DNA from: an uncultured Acidobacteriia bacterium
GTDB taxonomy: Bacteria > Acidobacteriota > Terriglobia > Bryobacterales > Bryobacteraceae
Direction: 5' to 3'
Assembly (NCBI GenBank): GCA_903907865.1
Contig: CAIVPR010000158.1
Location: 33,594 to 97,593 of the forward strand
DNA: 64,000 nt
Shown here: piece by piece, positions 42,400 through 51,450 of the stretch
How the letters are laid out: each line of letters opens with the position of its first letter
How positions within the stretch are numbered: position 1 is the stretch's first letter
The notes under the pieces: generated by a model
Told to the model about the DNA's origin: nothing
Database searches by the model: none
The model's input: the letters and a program-made list of their open reading frames with translations, nothing else
Translations under genes and position numbers: made by a program

Positions 42400-42933
42400 T
42401 TAGCTGTTTACCGGCTTCTCGGCGGCCACGCCCGCAGGCTCGTGCGAGACCAGGGGATGACCAGGTTCTGTATGTCCGACCATCGCGGGCGTCTCTGAAA
42501 CCGTCGCATGGGTTGCATGCGCCGCCTCTAGGTGTCCCGAAGCAATCGAACCGGTCGCCGCTTCGATCTGAAGCGGAGCCGTTGTCCCGGCGCCCTCAAT
42601 TGCGGATGCGCCAGCTGTGTGTGTGGTGGTTACGGTCGAGTCGTGGACTGTCGAATCGTACGAGCCGTCGTAGTAGGACGAGTCGTAGGAAGAATAATCG
42701 TAGTTGTAGCCGTCCGAATGTGAATTCGTCGCCGTCAACTCCTTGACTGCCGTTTCCCGCTCAATGTTTGCCATCTCGCGGTCGAAAGTGGCCTTGAGCT
42801 CACTCTGCGCGCGACGGAACTCGCTCATCGCCTTCCCGATCGTCCTGCCGAGCTCGGGCAACTTCTTCGGCCCGAACAACAGGAGCGCCAAGATGAAGAT
42901 GAAGATCAGTTCCTGACCACCTAAACTTCCCAT
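42400..42933 (-). CDS. tatB: Tat translocase subunit TatA/TatB with Tyr-rich extension
   Basis: 177 residues from ATG 42933; longer frames lack the proper N-terminus. GSLGGQELIFIFILALLLFG is the single membrane helix, PKKLPELGRTIGKAMSEFRR the amphipathic helix, and then the protein leaves the TatA/B core. Residues about 80-105 are Tyr/Ser/Asp-rich (GYNYDYSSYDSSYYDGSYDS), followed by a Thr/Ala/His-rich tail. TatA and TatB cannot be told apart safely; the position before tatC and the length favour TatB. Confidence 0.88.
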   Translation of the reverse strand: MGSLGGQELIFIFILALLLFGPKKLPELGRTIGKAMSEFRRAQSELKATFDREMANIERETAVKELTATNSHSDGYNYDYSSYDSSYYDGSYDSTVHDSTVTTTHTAGASAIEGAGTTAPLQIEAATGSIASGHLEAAHATHATVSETPAMVGHTEPGHPLVSHEPAGVAAEKPVNS

Positions 42934-43016
42934 GTTGCGGAAATAGCCTCCGATCATATTGTATGCCAGGCGGGATGGATTCGGCCATCCGCCGGGCAAC
43001 GGAGCGCAGCCGGCTG

Positions 43017-43280
43017 CTAGTCTTCGGCTTTCAACGGCCTGTAACCGTTCCGCCGCATGACCGCCCGCGCGGCCTCGGCGTCGGCTGATTCCACATAGAA
43101 GAAAGCCCCCGTGCGCACCCGGCGGAAGATGAAGCCGCCCTCGTACTCGTCGGCCTCGACCGCGAAGTCGATCCCCGCGTCGCCGAGGACCCCCTCCAGC
43201 CGGGTCGCGTCGCCGAGCCGCGCCGCGATATAGACCAGCGCGACCTCGCGTTCCTCAAACCACTCCGGTTCCCGCTTCAA
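43017..43280 (-). CDS. DUF2007-like small protein
   Basis: 87 residues from a TTG at 43280. The longer open frame (to 43688) would overlap dprA. VALVYIAARLGDATRLEGVL followed by GIDFAVEADEYEGGFIF, and GAFFYVESADAEAARAVMRR near the end, follow the DUF2007 (putative signal-transducing) pattern of a short alpha/beta domain. Function unknown. It is divergent from dprA with about 70 bases between. Confidence 0.65.
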   Translation of the reverse strand: MKREPEWFEEREVALVYIAARLGDATRLEGVLGDAGIDFAVEADEYEGGFIFRRVRTGAFFYVESADAEAARAVMRRNGYRPLKAED

Positions 43281-43350
43281 CGCAATCCGTCCATGAGAGG
43301 CTCCAAAATTCGCATGAGAAAAAAATCCCGCGGCCACCACTATATTAAGC

Positions 43351-44607
43351 GTGACCGCGACTCTGCCCCAAACCGAACACGCCGCAGCCCCCTCCCCCGC
43401 AGCCCTGTCCCCGGAGGAGGAACTCCACTGGCTGGCCCTCAGGATGGTCCCCGGACTTGGTGCCATCCGTTCCAAGAACCTGCTGGAGCGATTCCACACC
43501 CCCCAGGCAATCTTCCGCGCCTCCCCCAGCGAACTGGAGGCCTCGGGACTCAGTGGGGGTCTGGCCCGCTCCGTTGCCAGCGGCTGCAGCTTCGACGACG
43601 CCGCCGCCCAGCAGGACCAGCTCCGCGCCGCCGGAGCCCGGCTCATCCCCATCAATTCGCCCCTGTACCCGGAACTCCTCCGCGGCATCTACGATCCGCC
43701 TCCCGTACTTTTCGTCCGCGGTTCCGCCGACCTCCTGTCGACCATCTGCATCGGCGTCGTCGGGACCCGCCACCCGACCCCATATGGCGTGGCGGCCTCA
43801 GAGCGCGTCTCCGGCGACCTCGCCCGGGCAGGGGTCACCATCGTCTCCGGGATGGCCCGTGGCATCGATACAGCCGCCCACAAGGCCTGTCTGGCCGCCG
43901 ACGGGAAGACCATCGCGGTGCTGGGCTGCGGCGTTGACATTGTCTACCCCTCGGAAAACAAGCGCCTCGCGGCCGAGATCGCGGCCAAGGGCCTCATCCT
44001 CTCGGAATTCCCGATGGGAGCCGTCGCCTACCCCCAGAACTTCCCCATCCGCAACCGGATCGTCAGCGGCCTCAGTTTCGGCATCCTCGTCATCGAAGGG
44101 GCGCAATACAGCGGCTCCGCCATCACCGCGAGGCTGGCCATGGAACAGGGCCGGGATGTGTTCGCCGTGCCCGGCAACATCACGTCCAAGATGAGCTGGG
44201 GCCCTAACCTCCTCATCAAGCAAGGAGCCAAGCTGGTGCAGGACTGGAACGATGTTGTCCTCGAAATGCCGGCCCCCCTGCAGCAGCGGCTGATCCAGGA
44301 GGGGCGGGAACGCTTGATGAACCAGGGCCTGTTGCTCTCCGGCCAGGGTGGATCCGGCATGCCTGAGTCCTTTGGGCCGGCCCCCGCATCCGATGCAAAC
44401 GTAACCGGCAACCGGTCCGATCCGCAGGCCGTCGCCTCCCGCAGGGTGCTGCGCGAACTCAAAGTGGACGCGGCAACGAACCTCGACACTCTGGTCGAAA
44501 CCATCGACGACATGTCGCCGTCCGAGATCATCGCCAGCCTCTTCGAACTCGAAATCCTCGGGCTGGTGCGACAGCAACCCGGTCGGAACTTCATCAAAGT
44601 GTGGTAG
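43351..44607 (+). CDS. dprA: DNA-processing protein DprA
   Basis: 418 residues from GTG 43351. The N-terminal SAM-like domain (LALRMVPGLGAIRSKNLLER) precedes the Rossmann-type DprA core: IGVVGTRHPTPYGVAASERV, VSGMARGIDTAAHKACL, TIAVLGCGVDIVYPSENKRL, FPIRNRIVSGLSFGILVIEG, SGSAITARLAMEQGRDVFAV and PGNITSKMSWGPNLLIKQGA. The C-terminus has a winged helix (ATNLDTLVETIDDMSPSEII). DprA loads RecA on incoming single-stranded DNA during transformation. topA follows, the usual order in many bacteria. Confidence 0.95.
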   Translation: MTATLPQTEHAAAPSPAALSPEEELHWLALRMVPGLGAIRSKNLLERFHTPQAIFRASPSELEASGLSGGLARSVASGCSFDDAAAQQDQLRAAGARLIPINSPLYPELLRGIYDPPPVLFVRGSADLLSTICIGVVGTRHPTPYGVAASERVSGDLARAGVTIVSGMARGIDTAAHKACLAADGKTIAVLGCGVDIVYPSENKRLAAEIAAKGLILSEFPMGAVAYPQNFPIRNRIVSGLSFGILVIEGAQYSGSAITARLAMEQGRDVFAVPGNITSKMSWGPNLLIKQGAKLVQDWNDVVLEMPAPLQQRLIQEGRERLMNQGLLLSGQGGSGMPESFGPAPASDANVTGNRSDPQAVASRRVLRELKVDAATNLDTLVETIDDMSPSEIIASLFELEILGLVRQQPGRNFIKVW

Positions 44608-44684
44608 TCTCCGGTAGACCGGATCAACCGCGCCCGGCGTGCGCCGACACAACGTGGTTTATTCTGGGAAGGCACTCAAGGCAT

Positions 44685-47135
44685 ATGGCAAAAGCTCTGG
44701 TAATCGTCGAGTCCCCCGCTAAGGCGAAGACGATCAACAAGTACCTCGGGAAGAACTTCGTGGTGATGGCCTCCCTCGGCCACATCAAGGATCTCCCGAA
44801 GCGCGACTTGTCGGTCGACGTCGAAAACGGCTTCAAACCGCAGTACGAGGTGATTGAAGGAAAGAAGAAACTGATCCAGGAGCTTCGGGACGCGGCAAAG
44901 AAGGCTGACGCCATCTACCTCGCGGCCGATCCTGACCGCGAGGGCGAGGCGATCTGCTGGCACCTGCAGGAAGAACTGAAGGCAAAAAAGGGCGCGGCCG
45001 AGATCCCCTTCTACCGGGTGATGTTCAACGAAATCACCAAGAAGTCGGTGGAGAAGGCGTTCGAGAAGCCCGCACTGGTCAACGTGAACCGCGTCGACGC
45101 CCAGCAAGCCCGCAGGGTTTTGGACCGCATTGTGGGCTACAAGATCTCCCCGCTGCTCTGGGACAAAGTACGCCGCGGCCTTTCGGCTGGCCGCGTGCAG
45201 ACTGTCGCCGTCCGGGTGGTGGTGGAACGGGAGCGCGAAGTCCGCGCCTTCGTCAAAGAAGAGTACTGGACCGTCGACGCCAATCTGGCTGGCAAGAAGG
45301 CTCCCTACTTCGATTGCCGCCTGATCCGCAAGGGCGAGGACGCGCCCGTTATCCCCGACCAGGCTACCGCCGACGCGCTGGTTGCCGACTTCGAAGCCTC
45401 GAAGTTTGTCGTTTCGCAGGTTGGCACCAAGGAAAAGCGCCGCAACCCGGTCGCGCCCTTCATCACGTCGACCCTGCAGCAGGACGCCTCGCGCAAACTC
45501 CGCTTCAGCGTCAAGCGCACGATGATGCTGGCCCAGCAGTTGTACGAAGGCGTCGAGGTGGGCAAGGAAGGTTCCGTCGGCCTCATCACCTACATGCGTA
45601 CTGATTCGACGCGCATTGGCGAGGAAGCGGTCGCGGAGGTCCGCGGTTTCATCGAATCGCGCTACGGTGCCCCGTACCTGCCCGCAACCTCGAACGTCTA
45701 CAAGACAAAGAAGGACGCCCAGGACGCCCACGAAGCGATCCGGCCGACGTCGGCGCTCCGTACCCCCGAGGAACTCACGCCCTTCCTTGCCGAAGACCAA
45801 CTGAAGCTCTACAAGCTCATCTGGATGCGCTTCATCGCCTCCCAGATGAATCCGGCGCTGTTTGACCAGACCACCATCGAGACCGAGGCCACCGGACGCA
45901 GCGGGGTGGCCTACACCTTCCGCGCGACCGGCTCCGTCCTGAAGTTCGACGGCTTCCTCGCCGTCTACGAGGAGGGCAAGGACCAGAAGGACGAGGAGGA
46001 CGACGAACTCAAGCACAAGCTCCCACTCGTCACCCAGGGCGAGGAGCTCAACGTCCGCGCGGTCAAGCCCGAGCAACACTTCACCGAACCGCCCCCACGC
46101 TACACGGAAGCCACGCTCGTCAAGAAGCTGGAAGCCGACGGCGTTGGACGCCCCTCCACCTACGCCTCGATCCTCTCCACTATCCAGGAGCGCGAGTACG
46201 TCACCAAGGAAGGCGGCAAATTCAAGCCGACCGAGCTCGGCATGGTCGTCACCGACCTGCTGCTGGAAAGCTTCAACGACATCTTCGACGTGAAATACAC
46301 GGCGCGGATGGAAGAGGAACTCGACGAAATCGAAGAGGGCAAGCTCGACTGGCGCGACGCCCTCGGCGAGTTCTACGAACGCTTCACCAAGGATCTCGGA
46401 ACTGCCGAGACCCAGATGACAGACATCAAGCGGATGGAAAAGCCCACCGACTTGACCTGCGACCGCTGCACCAAGCCGCTTGTCATCAAATGGGGCAAGC
46501 ATGGCAGTTTCCTCGCCTGCACCGGCTATCCCGAGTGCTCGTACACGCGGGAACTCGCGGTCGACCTGCCGGACATCGACAACGCCGACCTTTCCGAACA
46601 GGGCGACGAGGAATACTGCCAGAATTGCGGTCGCCCGATGGTGCTGAAGAAGGGTCGTTTCGGAACCTTTTTCGCATGCTCCGGCTACCCCGAGTGCAAA
46701 ACCACCAAGCAGATCGGCGGCGCACAGAAGAAACCGGACGTCATTCTGGAGGAGAAGTGCCCGCAGTGCGCCAGCAACCTCGTCGAAAAGACGGGCCGGT
46801 TCGGCGAGTTCACGGCGTGTAGCAACTACCCGGCTTGCAAGTATGTGAAGCACAAGACCATCGGGGTCAAGTGCCCGGAATGCTCCGAGGGCGAACTTTC
46901 GGAGCGGCGTTCCAAGCGCGGCAAGGTCTTCTACGGTTGCAACCGCTACCCGGACTGCGACTTCGTTGCGTGGGCCAAACCGGTGTCGGAACCGTGCCCG
47001 GAATGCGGCAGTCCCTACATGACGGAGAAATACCTCAAGTCGGGGGCGTTCCTTCAGTGCCCGGTCTCGACATGCAAGTACAAGCGCGAGTTTGTCCCGG
47101 AAGAGGCCGTTCCGGTGGAGGCCGTAGCCGTCTAG
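44685..47135 (+). CDS. topA: DNA topoisomerase I
   Basis: 816 residues from ATG 44685. TOPRIM domain: KALVIVESPAKAKTINKYLG, then LAADPDREGEAICWHL (metal site). The catalytic tyrosine is in GLITYMRTDSTRI, with VGRPSTYASILSTIQERE further on. The C-terminus has five tandem topoisomerase zinc ribbons, starting with CDRCTKPLVIKWGKHGSFLA and CQNCGRPMVLKKGRFGTFFA. It relaxes negative supercoils. It follows dprA by about 80 bases and ends at a strong hairpin. Confidence 0.97.
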   Translation: MAKALVIVESPAKAKTINKYLGKNFVVMASLGHIKDLPKRDLSVDVENGFKPQYEVIEGKKKLIQELRDAAKKADAIYLAADPDREGEAICWHLQEELKAKKGAAEIPFYRVMFNEITKKSVEKAFEKPALVNVNRVDAQQARRVLDRIVGYKISPLLWDKVRRGLSAGRVQTVAVRVVVEREREVRAFVKEEYWTVDANLAGKKAPYFDCRLIRKGEDAPVIPDQATADALVADFEASKFVVSQVGTKEKRRNPVAPFITSTLQQDASRKLRFSVKRTMMLAQQLYEGVEVGKEGSVGLITYMRTDSTRIGEEAVAEVRGFIESRYGAPYLPATSNVYKTKKDAQDAHEAIRPTSALRTPEELTPFLAEDQLKLYKLIWMRFIASQMNPALFDQTTIETEATGRSGVAYTFRATGSVLKFDGFLAVYEEGKDQKDEEDDELKHKLPLVTQGEELNVRAVKPEQHFTEPPPRYTEATLVKKLEADGVGRPSTYASILSTIQEREYVTKEGGKFKPTELGMVVTDLLLESFNDIFDVKYTARMEEELDEIEEGKLDWRDALGEFYERFTKDLGTAETQMTDIKRMEKPTDLTCDRCTKPLVIKWGKHGSFLACTGYPECSYTRELAVDLPDIDNADLSEQGDEEYCQNCGRPMVLKKGRFGTFFACSGYPECKTTKQIGGAQKKPDVILEEKCPQCASNLVEKTGRFGEFTACSNYPACKYVKHKTIGVKCPECSEGELSERRSKRGKVFYGCNRYPDCDFVAWAKPVSEPCPECGSPYMTEKYLKSGAFLQCPVSTCKYKREFVPEEAVPVEAVAV

Positions 47136-47160
47136 TCCAACGTTCCAAAACGACACCTCG

Positions 47161-47187
47161 AAGGCCCGCCGTGACACGGCGGGCCTT
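47161..47187 (+). terminator. Hairpin after topA
   Basis: AAGGCCCGCCGT (47161-47172) and ACGGCGGGCCTT (47176-47187) pair perfectly around three bases, 26 bases after the topA stop. The U-run after it is poor. Confidence 0.75.
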
Positions 47188-47334
47188 CCGCATTTCGGGG
47201 AACCGTGATTTTCCTAGTGCAGAAAGTGTGAGAAATATTCCGTGTTTCCTACACTCTCCCTATGTAGTTGTGGTTGAATATAACCACAGGGGATCGCTAT
47301 ATCCCTCAGAAAAACACGGGAGAAGACGTCCGTA

Positions 47335-48306
47335 ATGAGAACCCAGACCATGGAAACGCAAGAGTGTACCGGCAGAATATTGTCGTCCGCCATTTTTAGG
47401 CCGGGCGGCAAGAAGCTTCTGGCAAAGGGGCACGTGCTGCGCGAGGAAGACATTCGCATACTCCGTTCCGAGGGAATGGAACGAATCTGGGTCGCAGAAG
47501 TCGAGGAGGACGAGATCCCCGAGGACGTCGCGGTATGCGGAATTGCCGGTGAAATGGCGTGCGGATCCTACGAGATCCAGATGGCCCCCGGCGGTCGCGC
47601 CAACTTGGTGGCGACGGAGAACTGCTGCGTTCTGGTGGACGACGATCTGCTCCGCCAGGTCAATTGCACCTCCGGGCTGGTGATCGCGACTGCGCTCAAC
47701 TTCAGCTTCGCCGCCGCCGGCCAGCGCATCGCCACCGTCAAGAGCGCGCCGTTCGCGGTGTCCCGGTCCGACTACGAGGGCTCGCTGAACATGCTCCGCG
47801 ACCGCGGTCCGATCATGCAGGCAAGGCCTGCACGCAACGGATCCGTTGCCGTGCTGTATTGCGATCCGGTCAACGGAGACCGCGCCAGATCGCTGTTTGA
47901 GCCCGTTGTGCGTCAAAAGCTGGAGCGCTACGGCATCCGGGCGCACCTGAGCTTGGCGGTTCTGGAAAACGACGAACACGTCGCGCGCGGTGTGCAGCAC
48001 CTGCTCCGGTCCAAGCCGTCCACCATCTTGATCGCGTCCACCACGGCTCCCGCCGGTCCCGGCGACGTTGTGGGCCGCGCCATGGAAAACATCGGGTGCC
48101 AGATCGAGCGGTTCCTCGCTCCGGTCGAACCCGGCAATCTTTTGTTGATGGGTTATAAGTCCGACATCCCGGTTGTGTCAGCACCGGGCTGTTTCCGCTC
48201 GCTCAAACCGAACGTGGTCGACCTGCTGTTGCCTCCCCTTCTCGCCCGCTACCGGGTCTCGACGTGGGAAGTGGCGTGTCTGGGCCATGGGGGTCTGTTA
48301 GGGTAG
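47335..48306 (+). CDS. Molybdopterin-binding (MoeA/CinA-like) domain protein
   Basis: 323 residues from ATG 47335, preceded by GGGAGAAG. The N-terminal 80 residues (GKKLLAKGHVLREEDIRILR) resemble the start of MoeA-like proteins. The C-terminal domain, with VAVLYCDPVNGDRARSLFEP, STILIASTTAPAGPGDVVGR and GYKSDIPVVSAPGCFRSLKP, follows the molybdopterin-binding fold, where the conserved motif would bind cofactor. It probably acts in molybdenum-cofactor handling, although no other moa/moe gene is near. The 147-base leader has two small hairpins (47268-47285 and about 47288-47306). A canonical terminator follows. Confidence 0.72.
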   Translation: MRTQTMETQECTGRILSSAIFRPGGKKLLAKGHVLREEDIRILRSEGMERIWVAEVEEDEIPEDVAVCGIAGEMACGSYEIQMAPGGRANLVATENCCVLVDDDLLRQVNCTSGLVIATALNFSFAAAGQRIATVKSAPFAVSRSDYEGSLNMLRDRGPIMQARPARNGSVAVLYCDPVNGDRARSLFEPVVRQKLERYGIRAHLSLAVLENDEHVARGVQHLLRSKPSTILIASTTAPAGPGDVVGRAMENIGCQIERFLAPVEPGNLLLMGYKSDIPVVSAPGCFRSLKPNVVDLLLPPLLARYRVSTWEVACLGHGGLLG

Positions 48307-48405
48307 GGTTAGGATACTGGTTTTCCCGGTCGAGCAGTTTGACGACCGGGTTATGAGGCAGAAACACGCGGCCGCGATCCCTCCGAGTCGCCGCCGTAGC
48401 CTTGG

Positions 48406-48438
48406 ACGGGCCACGCTTGCGCGTGGCCCGTTGTTTTT
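48406..48438 (+). terminator. Rho-independent terminator
   Basis: ACGGGCCACGC, loop TTGC, GCGTGGCCCGT, then TGTTTTT: a complete intrinsic terminator on the plus strand, 100 bases after the molybdopterin-binding gene. The intervening sequence also contains a CCCGGTC...GACCGGG hairpin. Confidence 0.88.
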
Positions 48439-48532
48439 GCATCGACGAATACCTTCCAATGTGGGATTAAATACAGGCCTCATTTCTGCCTATTTTTCAG
48501 ATAATTCCCAGCGGGCGACACACGTGGAATTC

Positions 48533-50119
48533 TTACCGTCGTCGGTTGCCGAAACTCCGCGGTGCCGACGGGCGCGGGCTACTCCCCGACCCGAAGCCCG
48601 ACCCGCCACCGAAACGCCGTCCAGCTGGTGGAGGAGGTGCCGCACCCGGGCTATTCCCGCCACTCGGCGACCCGAAACGTCGTCCAGCCGGTGGTGCCGC
48701 CTGCGGATCACCCGAACTCTTCCCGAACTGCCGCCCCGCACCGCTGTCCGATGACGAACCCGGGCGCGGAGCCGTCGAAGTGCCAGCACCAGAGCCCGAA
48801 GACCGCGACGAATACCCCGAGCCCTTGTAGCCGCCCGACTGCACATACTTGCTGTTCGCGTACGTGCTCTGAGTGAATGTCCCATGGCTGCCGTACTTCG
48901 GCGGAGCCTGCGGCGATTCCTGCCCGTACCACGACCGCCCGGAACTCCGGTACGAATAATACGTGTTGTACTGGTTGACGTAGATCGGCTGATAGCTCCG
49001 CCCCCAGAACAGCTCCCGCATGATCAGATACTGAGGCAGGAACGTCCAGAAACTGCCCTGCGGACCGCTGCTCCAATACCCGTACTGGTTGGACTGTCCC
49101 GGCGGCGCGATGTACGCGTACCCGGCGGGCTGGGCCACCGTCTGCGCCTCGGAATCGAACTGGCCGGCATCCTTGTGCGCGATCGCCATCCCGAGGTTGT
49201 CCTCGGCGGCCCGGTAGGCGGCCGGAGAAACCTCGACCCACTTCACATCGCTGCTGACTTCCGTCTTCTTCGTGGCCACGTCGACGTACTTCGTCCGGAC
49301 CGTCTTCAGCTTCTCGCGGTAGACCCGGTCGCCGTCGGCGGTGTCCAGGTCCTCCAGGATCTTGTCCCAAGCCTCGTACAACTGGCCGCTGAGATTGCGC
49401 AGTTCCTCGGCGTTGCTGTCCAACCCCGACGCGGCCTCCTGCAGGGCGTTGTCGGCCACGATGAGCGCCGCCACGTCGCGGCCCGAAGCCTTCCCGGCCG
49501 CCGCAGACTGCCGCGCCGGTTCAGCCGCAGCCCACTGTGCCTCGGCCCTCTCCGGAGCCGACCGCAGGGCGTTCAAACGGCTGTCCAGAACCGGACGCTT
49601 CGCGGGCCAGTCGCGCTCGGCCCTCTCGACCACCTCCACCAGGTTCCCGACATCCGCAGTCTGCAACCGCGTATGGGCCTGCTCCATCTGCGACAGGTGC
49701 TGCGGAAGGTTGCGCTGGAAGTCCGTCCACCGGGTGGCCTCGCCTTGTACCGCCGCAATCTCGTCCGACGCGGCCTGACGGAGCTTGTGCGTCTCTTCGA
49801 GCAGGCGTTCAGCGCGACGCGCGGTTTCGCGGTCTCCCGAATGCTGCTTCTCCAACTGAGTGCGCGCATCCTGTGCGCGGTCCAACTTGAGTCCGGCCTG
49901 CTGGAGGCGAGCGGGCCACTCGGTCGCCACCGGGGTCCCGTTGAAGAGGTCCGGCGACTTGTCTAGATTGGACTTGATATCCGCCTGTGCCTTCTTGAGT
50001 TGGGCCTGGGCCTGGTCCAGCTTGCTGATTTCACTGGCGATGTCGTCGCGCAACGCGCGCGGCAAACTGGAGCAGGCCGCCAGCGACAAGGCCGCGACCA
50101 CCACAAGTATGCGTTTCAT
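48533..50119 (-). CDS. Large lipoprotein with coiled coil and Gly/Ser/Pro-rich tail
   Basis: 528 residues. MKRILVVVAALSLAACSSLP has a lipobox (LAAC), so it is a lipoprotein. Residues about 20-260 are helical with long charged coiled-coil runs (AERLLEETHKLRQAASDEIA). A globular middle part with TKYVDVATKKTEVSSDVKWV and Tyr-rich SYQPIYVNQYNTYYSYRSSG leads to a disordered tail of GRRFG/GGSG repeats. It closes the operon YbjN-like, pspA, DUF4178, lipoprotein, and starts six bases after the DUF4178 stop. In PspA-linked clusters such lipoproteins are thought to act in the envelope; exact role unknown. Confidence 0.7.
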   Translation of the reverse strand: MKRILVVVAALSLAACSSLPRALRDDIASEISKLDQAQAQLKKAQADIKSNLDKSPDLFNGTPVATEWPARLQQAGLKLDRAQDARTQLEKQHSGDRETARRAERLLEETHKLRQAASDEIAAVQGEATRWTDFQRNLPQHLSQMEQAHTRLQTADVGNLVEVVERAERDWPAKRPVLDSRLNALRSAPERAEAQWAAAEPARQSAAAGKASGRDVAALIVADNALQEAASGLDSNAEELRNLSGQLYEAWDKILEDLDTADGDRVYREKLKTVRTKYVDVATKKTEVSSDVKWVEVSPAAYRAAEDNLGMAIAHKDAGQFDSEAQTVAQPAGYAYIAPPGQSNQYGYWSSGPQGSFWTFLPQYLIMRELFWGRSYQPIYVNQYNTYYSYRSSGRSWYGQESPQAPPKYGSHGTFTQSTYANSKYVQSGGYKGSGYSSRSSGSGAGTSTAPRPGSSSDSGAGRQFGKSSGDPQAAPPAGRRFGSPSGGNSPGAAPPPPAGRRFGGGSGFGSGSSPRPSAPRSFGNRRR

Positions 50120-50124
50120 AACCT

Positions 50125-50691
50125 TTATGCCCCCCGGAATACAGTAATGTCCCCCGGATCCACGCGGGTCCAGATCGCGGCGACAAACGGCTCGCCCTCG
50201 TACTTGTTGAACACCAGGAAGCGGTTGCCGCCCTGTTCATGAAACTGCCAGCGGTAGAGTCCCGTGCCCGTGTCGTGGCCCTCGGCGAAGCGGCCCACCT
50301 CCCGGCTATAGGAGTACATCCAGAACTTGTTCTCGAAGTCGAGGAAGTCGTTCGGGTTCTGGCGTTCGTCGATGGTGCCCATGTCGTCCTCGGACAGCCC
50401 GAAGTCATCCAAGGTCAACCGGCGGCCTTCGAAATTGCCGAAGACGTCGACAACGTCGTCGTTGTGGACCTCGAGGTAGACCCTGCGACCGCGCCACTGG
50501 CCGCTTACCTCGAACCACTGGCTGGAGCCACCCTCGAAGAATTCGCGCCGGTCCACCGTCAAATCGATGTCGGTGAAGTCCGCAGCCGCCCCGTTGACGG
50601 ACAGGGCGTCCCCGGTCTGCGCGTCGGCGATGCTCAGTTTGGCCAGATCGACCTGCGGCGCAGGGGGATTGGTTTTCTTGTTCCAGAACAT
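50125..50691 (-). CDS. DUF4178 domain protein
   Basis: 188 residues from ATG 50691. The DUF4178 pattern is visible: AKLSIADAQTGDALSVNGAA, RREFFEGGSSQWFEVSG, VYLEVHNDDVVDVFGNF, LYRWQFHEQGGNRFLVFNKY. No membrane helix or signal is present. DUF4178 proteins are repeatedly encoded with PspA and are assigned to membrane-stress modules; biochemical function unknown. It starts within two bases of the pspA stop. Confidence 0.82.
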   Translation of the reverse strand: MFWNKKTNPPAPQVDLAKLSIADAQTGDALSVNGAAADFTDIDLTVDRREFFEGGSSQWFEVSGQWRGRRVYLEVHNDDVVDVFGNFEGRRLTLDDFGLSEDDMGTIDERQNPNDFLDFENKFWMYSYSREVGRFAEGHDTGTGLYRWQFHEQGGNRFLVFNKYEGEPFVAAIWTRVDPGDITVFRGA

Positions 50692-50693
50692 GG

Positions 50694-51422
50694 CTAGCGG
50701 CCCGCGGGCGGAAGTTCCTTCTGGATCTCGACCGAAATGCGGCGCTCGCGCTTCAGCGCTTCCAGTTCGTCGTCCACCGTGTGCCCTTGGAGCTTGGCGA
50801 ATTCTGCCTCGAGGTTGTCGTCCTTGCCTGCGGCGGCCAGTTCCCCGAACGCCTTCGCGGTGGCCTCTTCCTTGGCAACCGACTTCTCGAAATTCGACAG
50901 CGTGGCAAAGGCGTTGTCGGCCTTGCCCACGCCCGCCAGCGCCTCGGAAACCTTGCGCTGCGCCATGGCGGCGTTCTTGCGGGCCACCAGGGTGGAGGCG
51001 GTGCGCTCGCCCTCCTCGATCTTGTGCTTGAGGTCCAACACCTGCGACTTCAGTGCTTCGGACGCCGTGCGGGCGCTATCCACAGCCGACTGCAACGACG
51101 CCACCTGGCGATCCGACTCGCCCTTCTTCGCCAACGCCTTGCGCGCCAAGTCCTCATTGCCCGCGTCCAGCGCCTGCTGCGCGCGCGCCTTCCAGTCGAC
51201 GGACTGCTTGACGTACTTCTGGTATTCGGCGTCGAGCTGGTTGTAGTTGCTCATCGCGGTTGCCGAGGATCGCACCACGTTGTTCAACTCGGTCTTCATA
51301 TCGGCGACGGTCTGCTGGACAGTCGCCTCGAAGTTGGCGTCCTCAAGGGCGCTCACGGCCTGGTTGGCCTGACCGCGCACGACGCGGCCTGTGCGGTTGA
51401 AAATGTCTGAAAAGAATCCCAT
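50694..51422 (-). CDS. pspA: PspA/IM30-family membrane-remodelling protein
   Basis: 242 residues from ATG 51422; the longer frame to 51485 is not family-like. MGFFSDIFNRTGRVVRGQAN is the amphipathic N-terminus that binds membrane, followed by long helices (KARAQQALDAGNEDLARKAL, LDLKHKIEEGERTASTLVAR) ending LEALKRERRISVEIQKELP. ESCRT-III-like PspA coats damaged membranes. Here it is the second gene of a four-gene operon (YbjN-like, PspA, DUF4178, lipoprotein). Confidence 0.9.
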   Translation of the reverse strand: MGFFSDIFNRTGRVVRGQANQAVSALEDANFEATVQQTVADMKTELNNVVRSSATAMSNYNQLDAEYQKYVKQSVDWKARAQQALDAGNEDLARKALAKKGESDRQVASLQSAVDSARTASEALKSQVLDLKHKIEEGERTASTLVARKNAAMAQRKVSEALAGVGKADNAFATLSNFEKSVAKEEATAKAFGELAAAGKDDNLEAEFAKLQGHTVDDELEALKRERRISVEIQKELPPAGR

Positions 51423-51450
51423 GTAGGTCTCCGGATCTCCTGAAGTCGTT

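Noticed and set aside
44676..47177. An 833-residue minus-strand frame across topA
   Set aside because: It is antisense to topA, whose TOPRIM, catalytic tyrosine and zinc ribbons are unmistakable.
48307..48405. Possible c-di-GMP or cofactor riboswitch
   Set aside because: No consensus of a known class could be matched, and no gene lies downstream on that strand.
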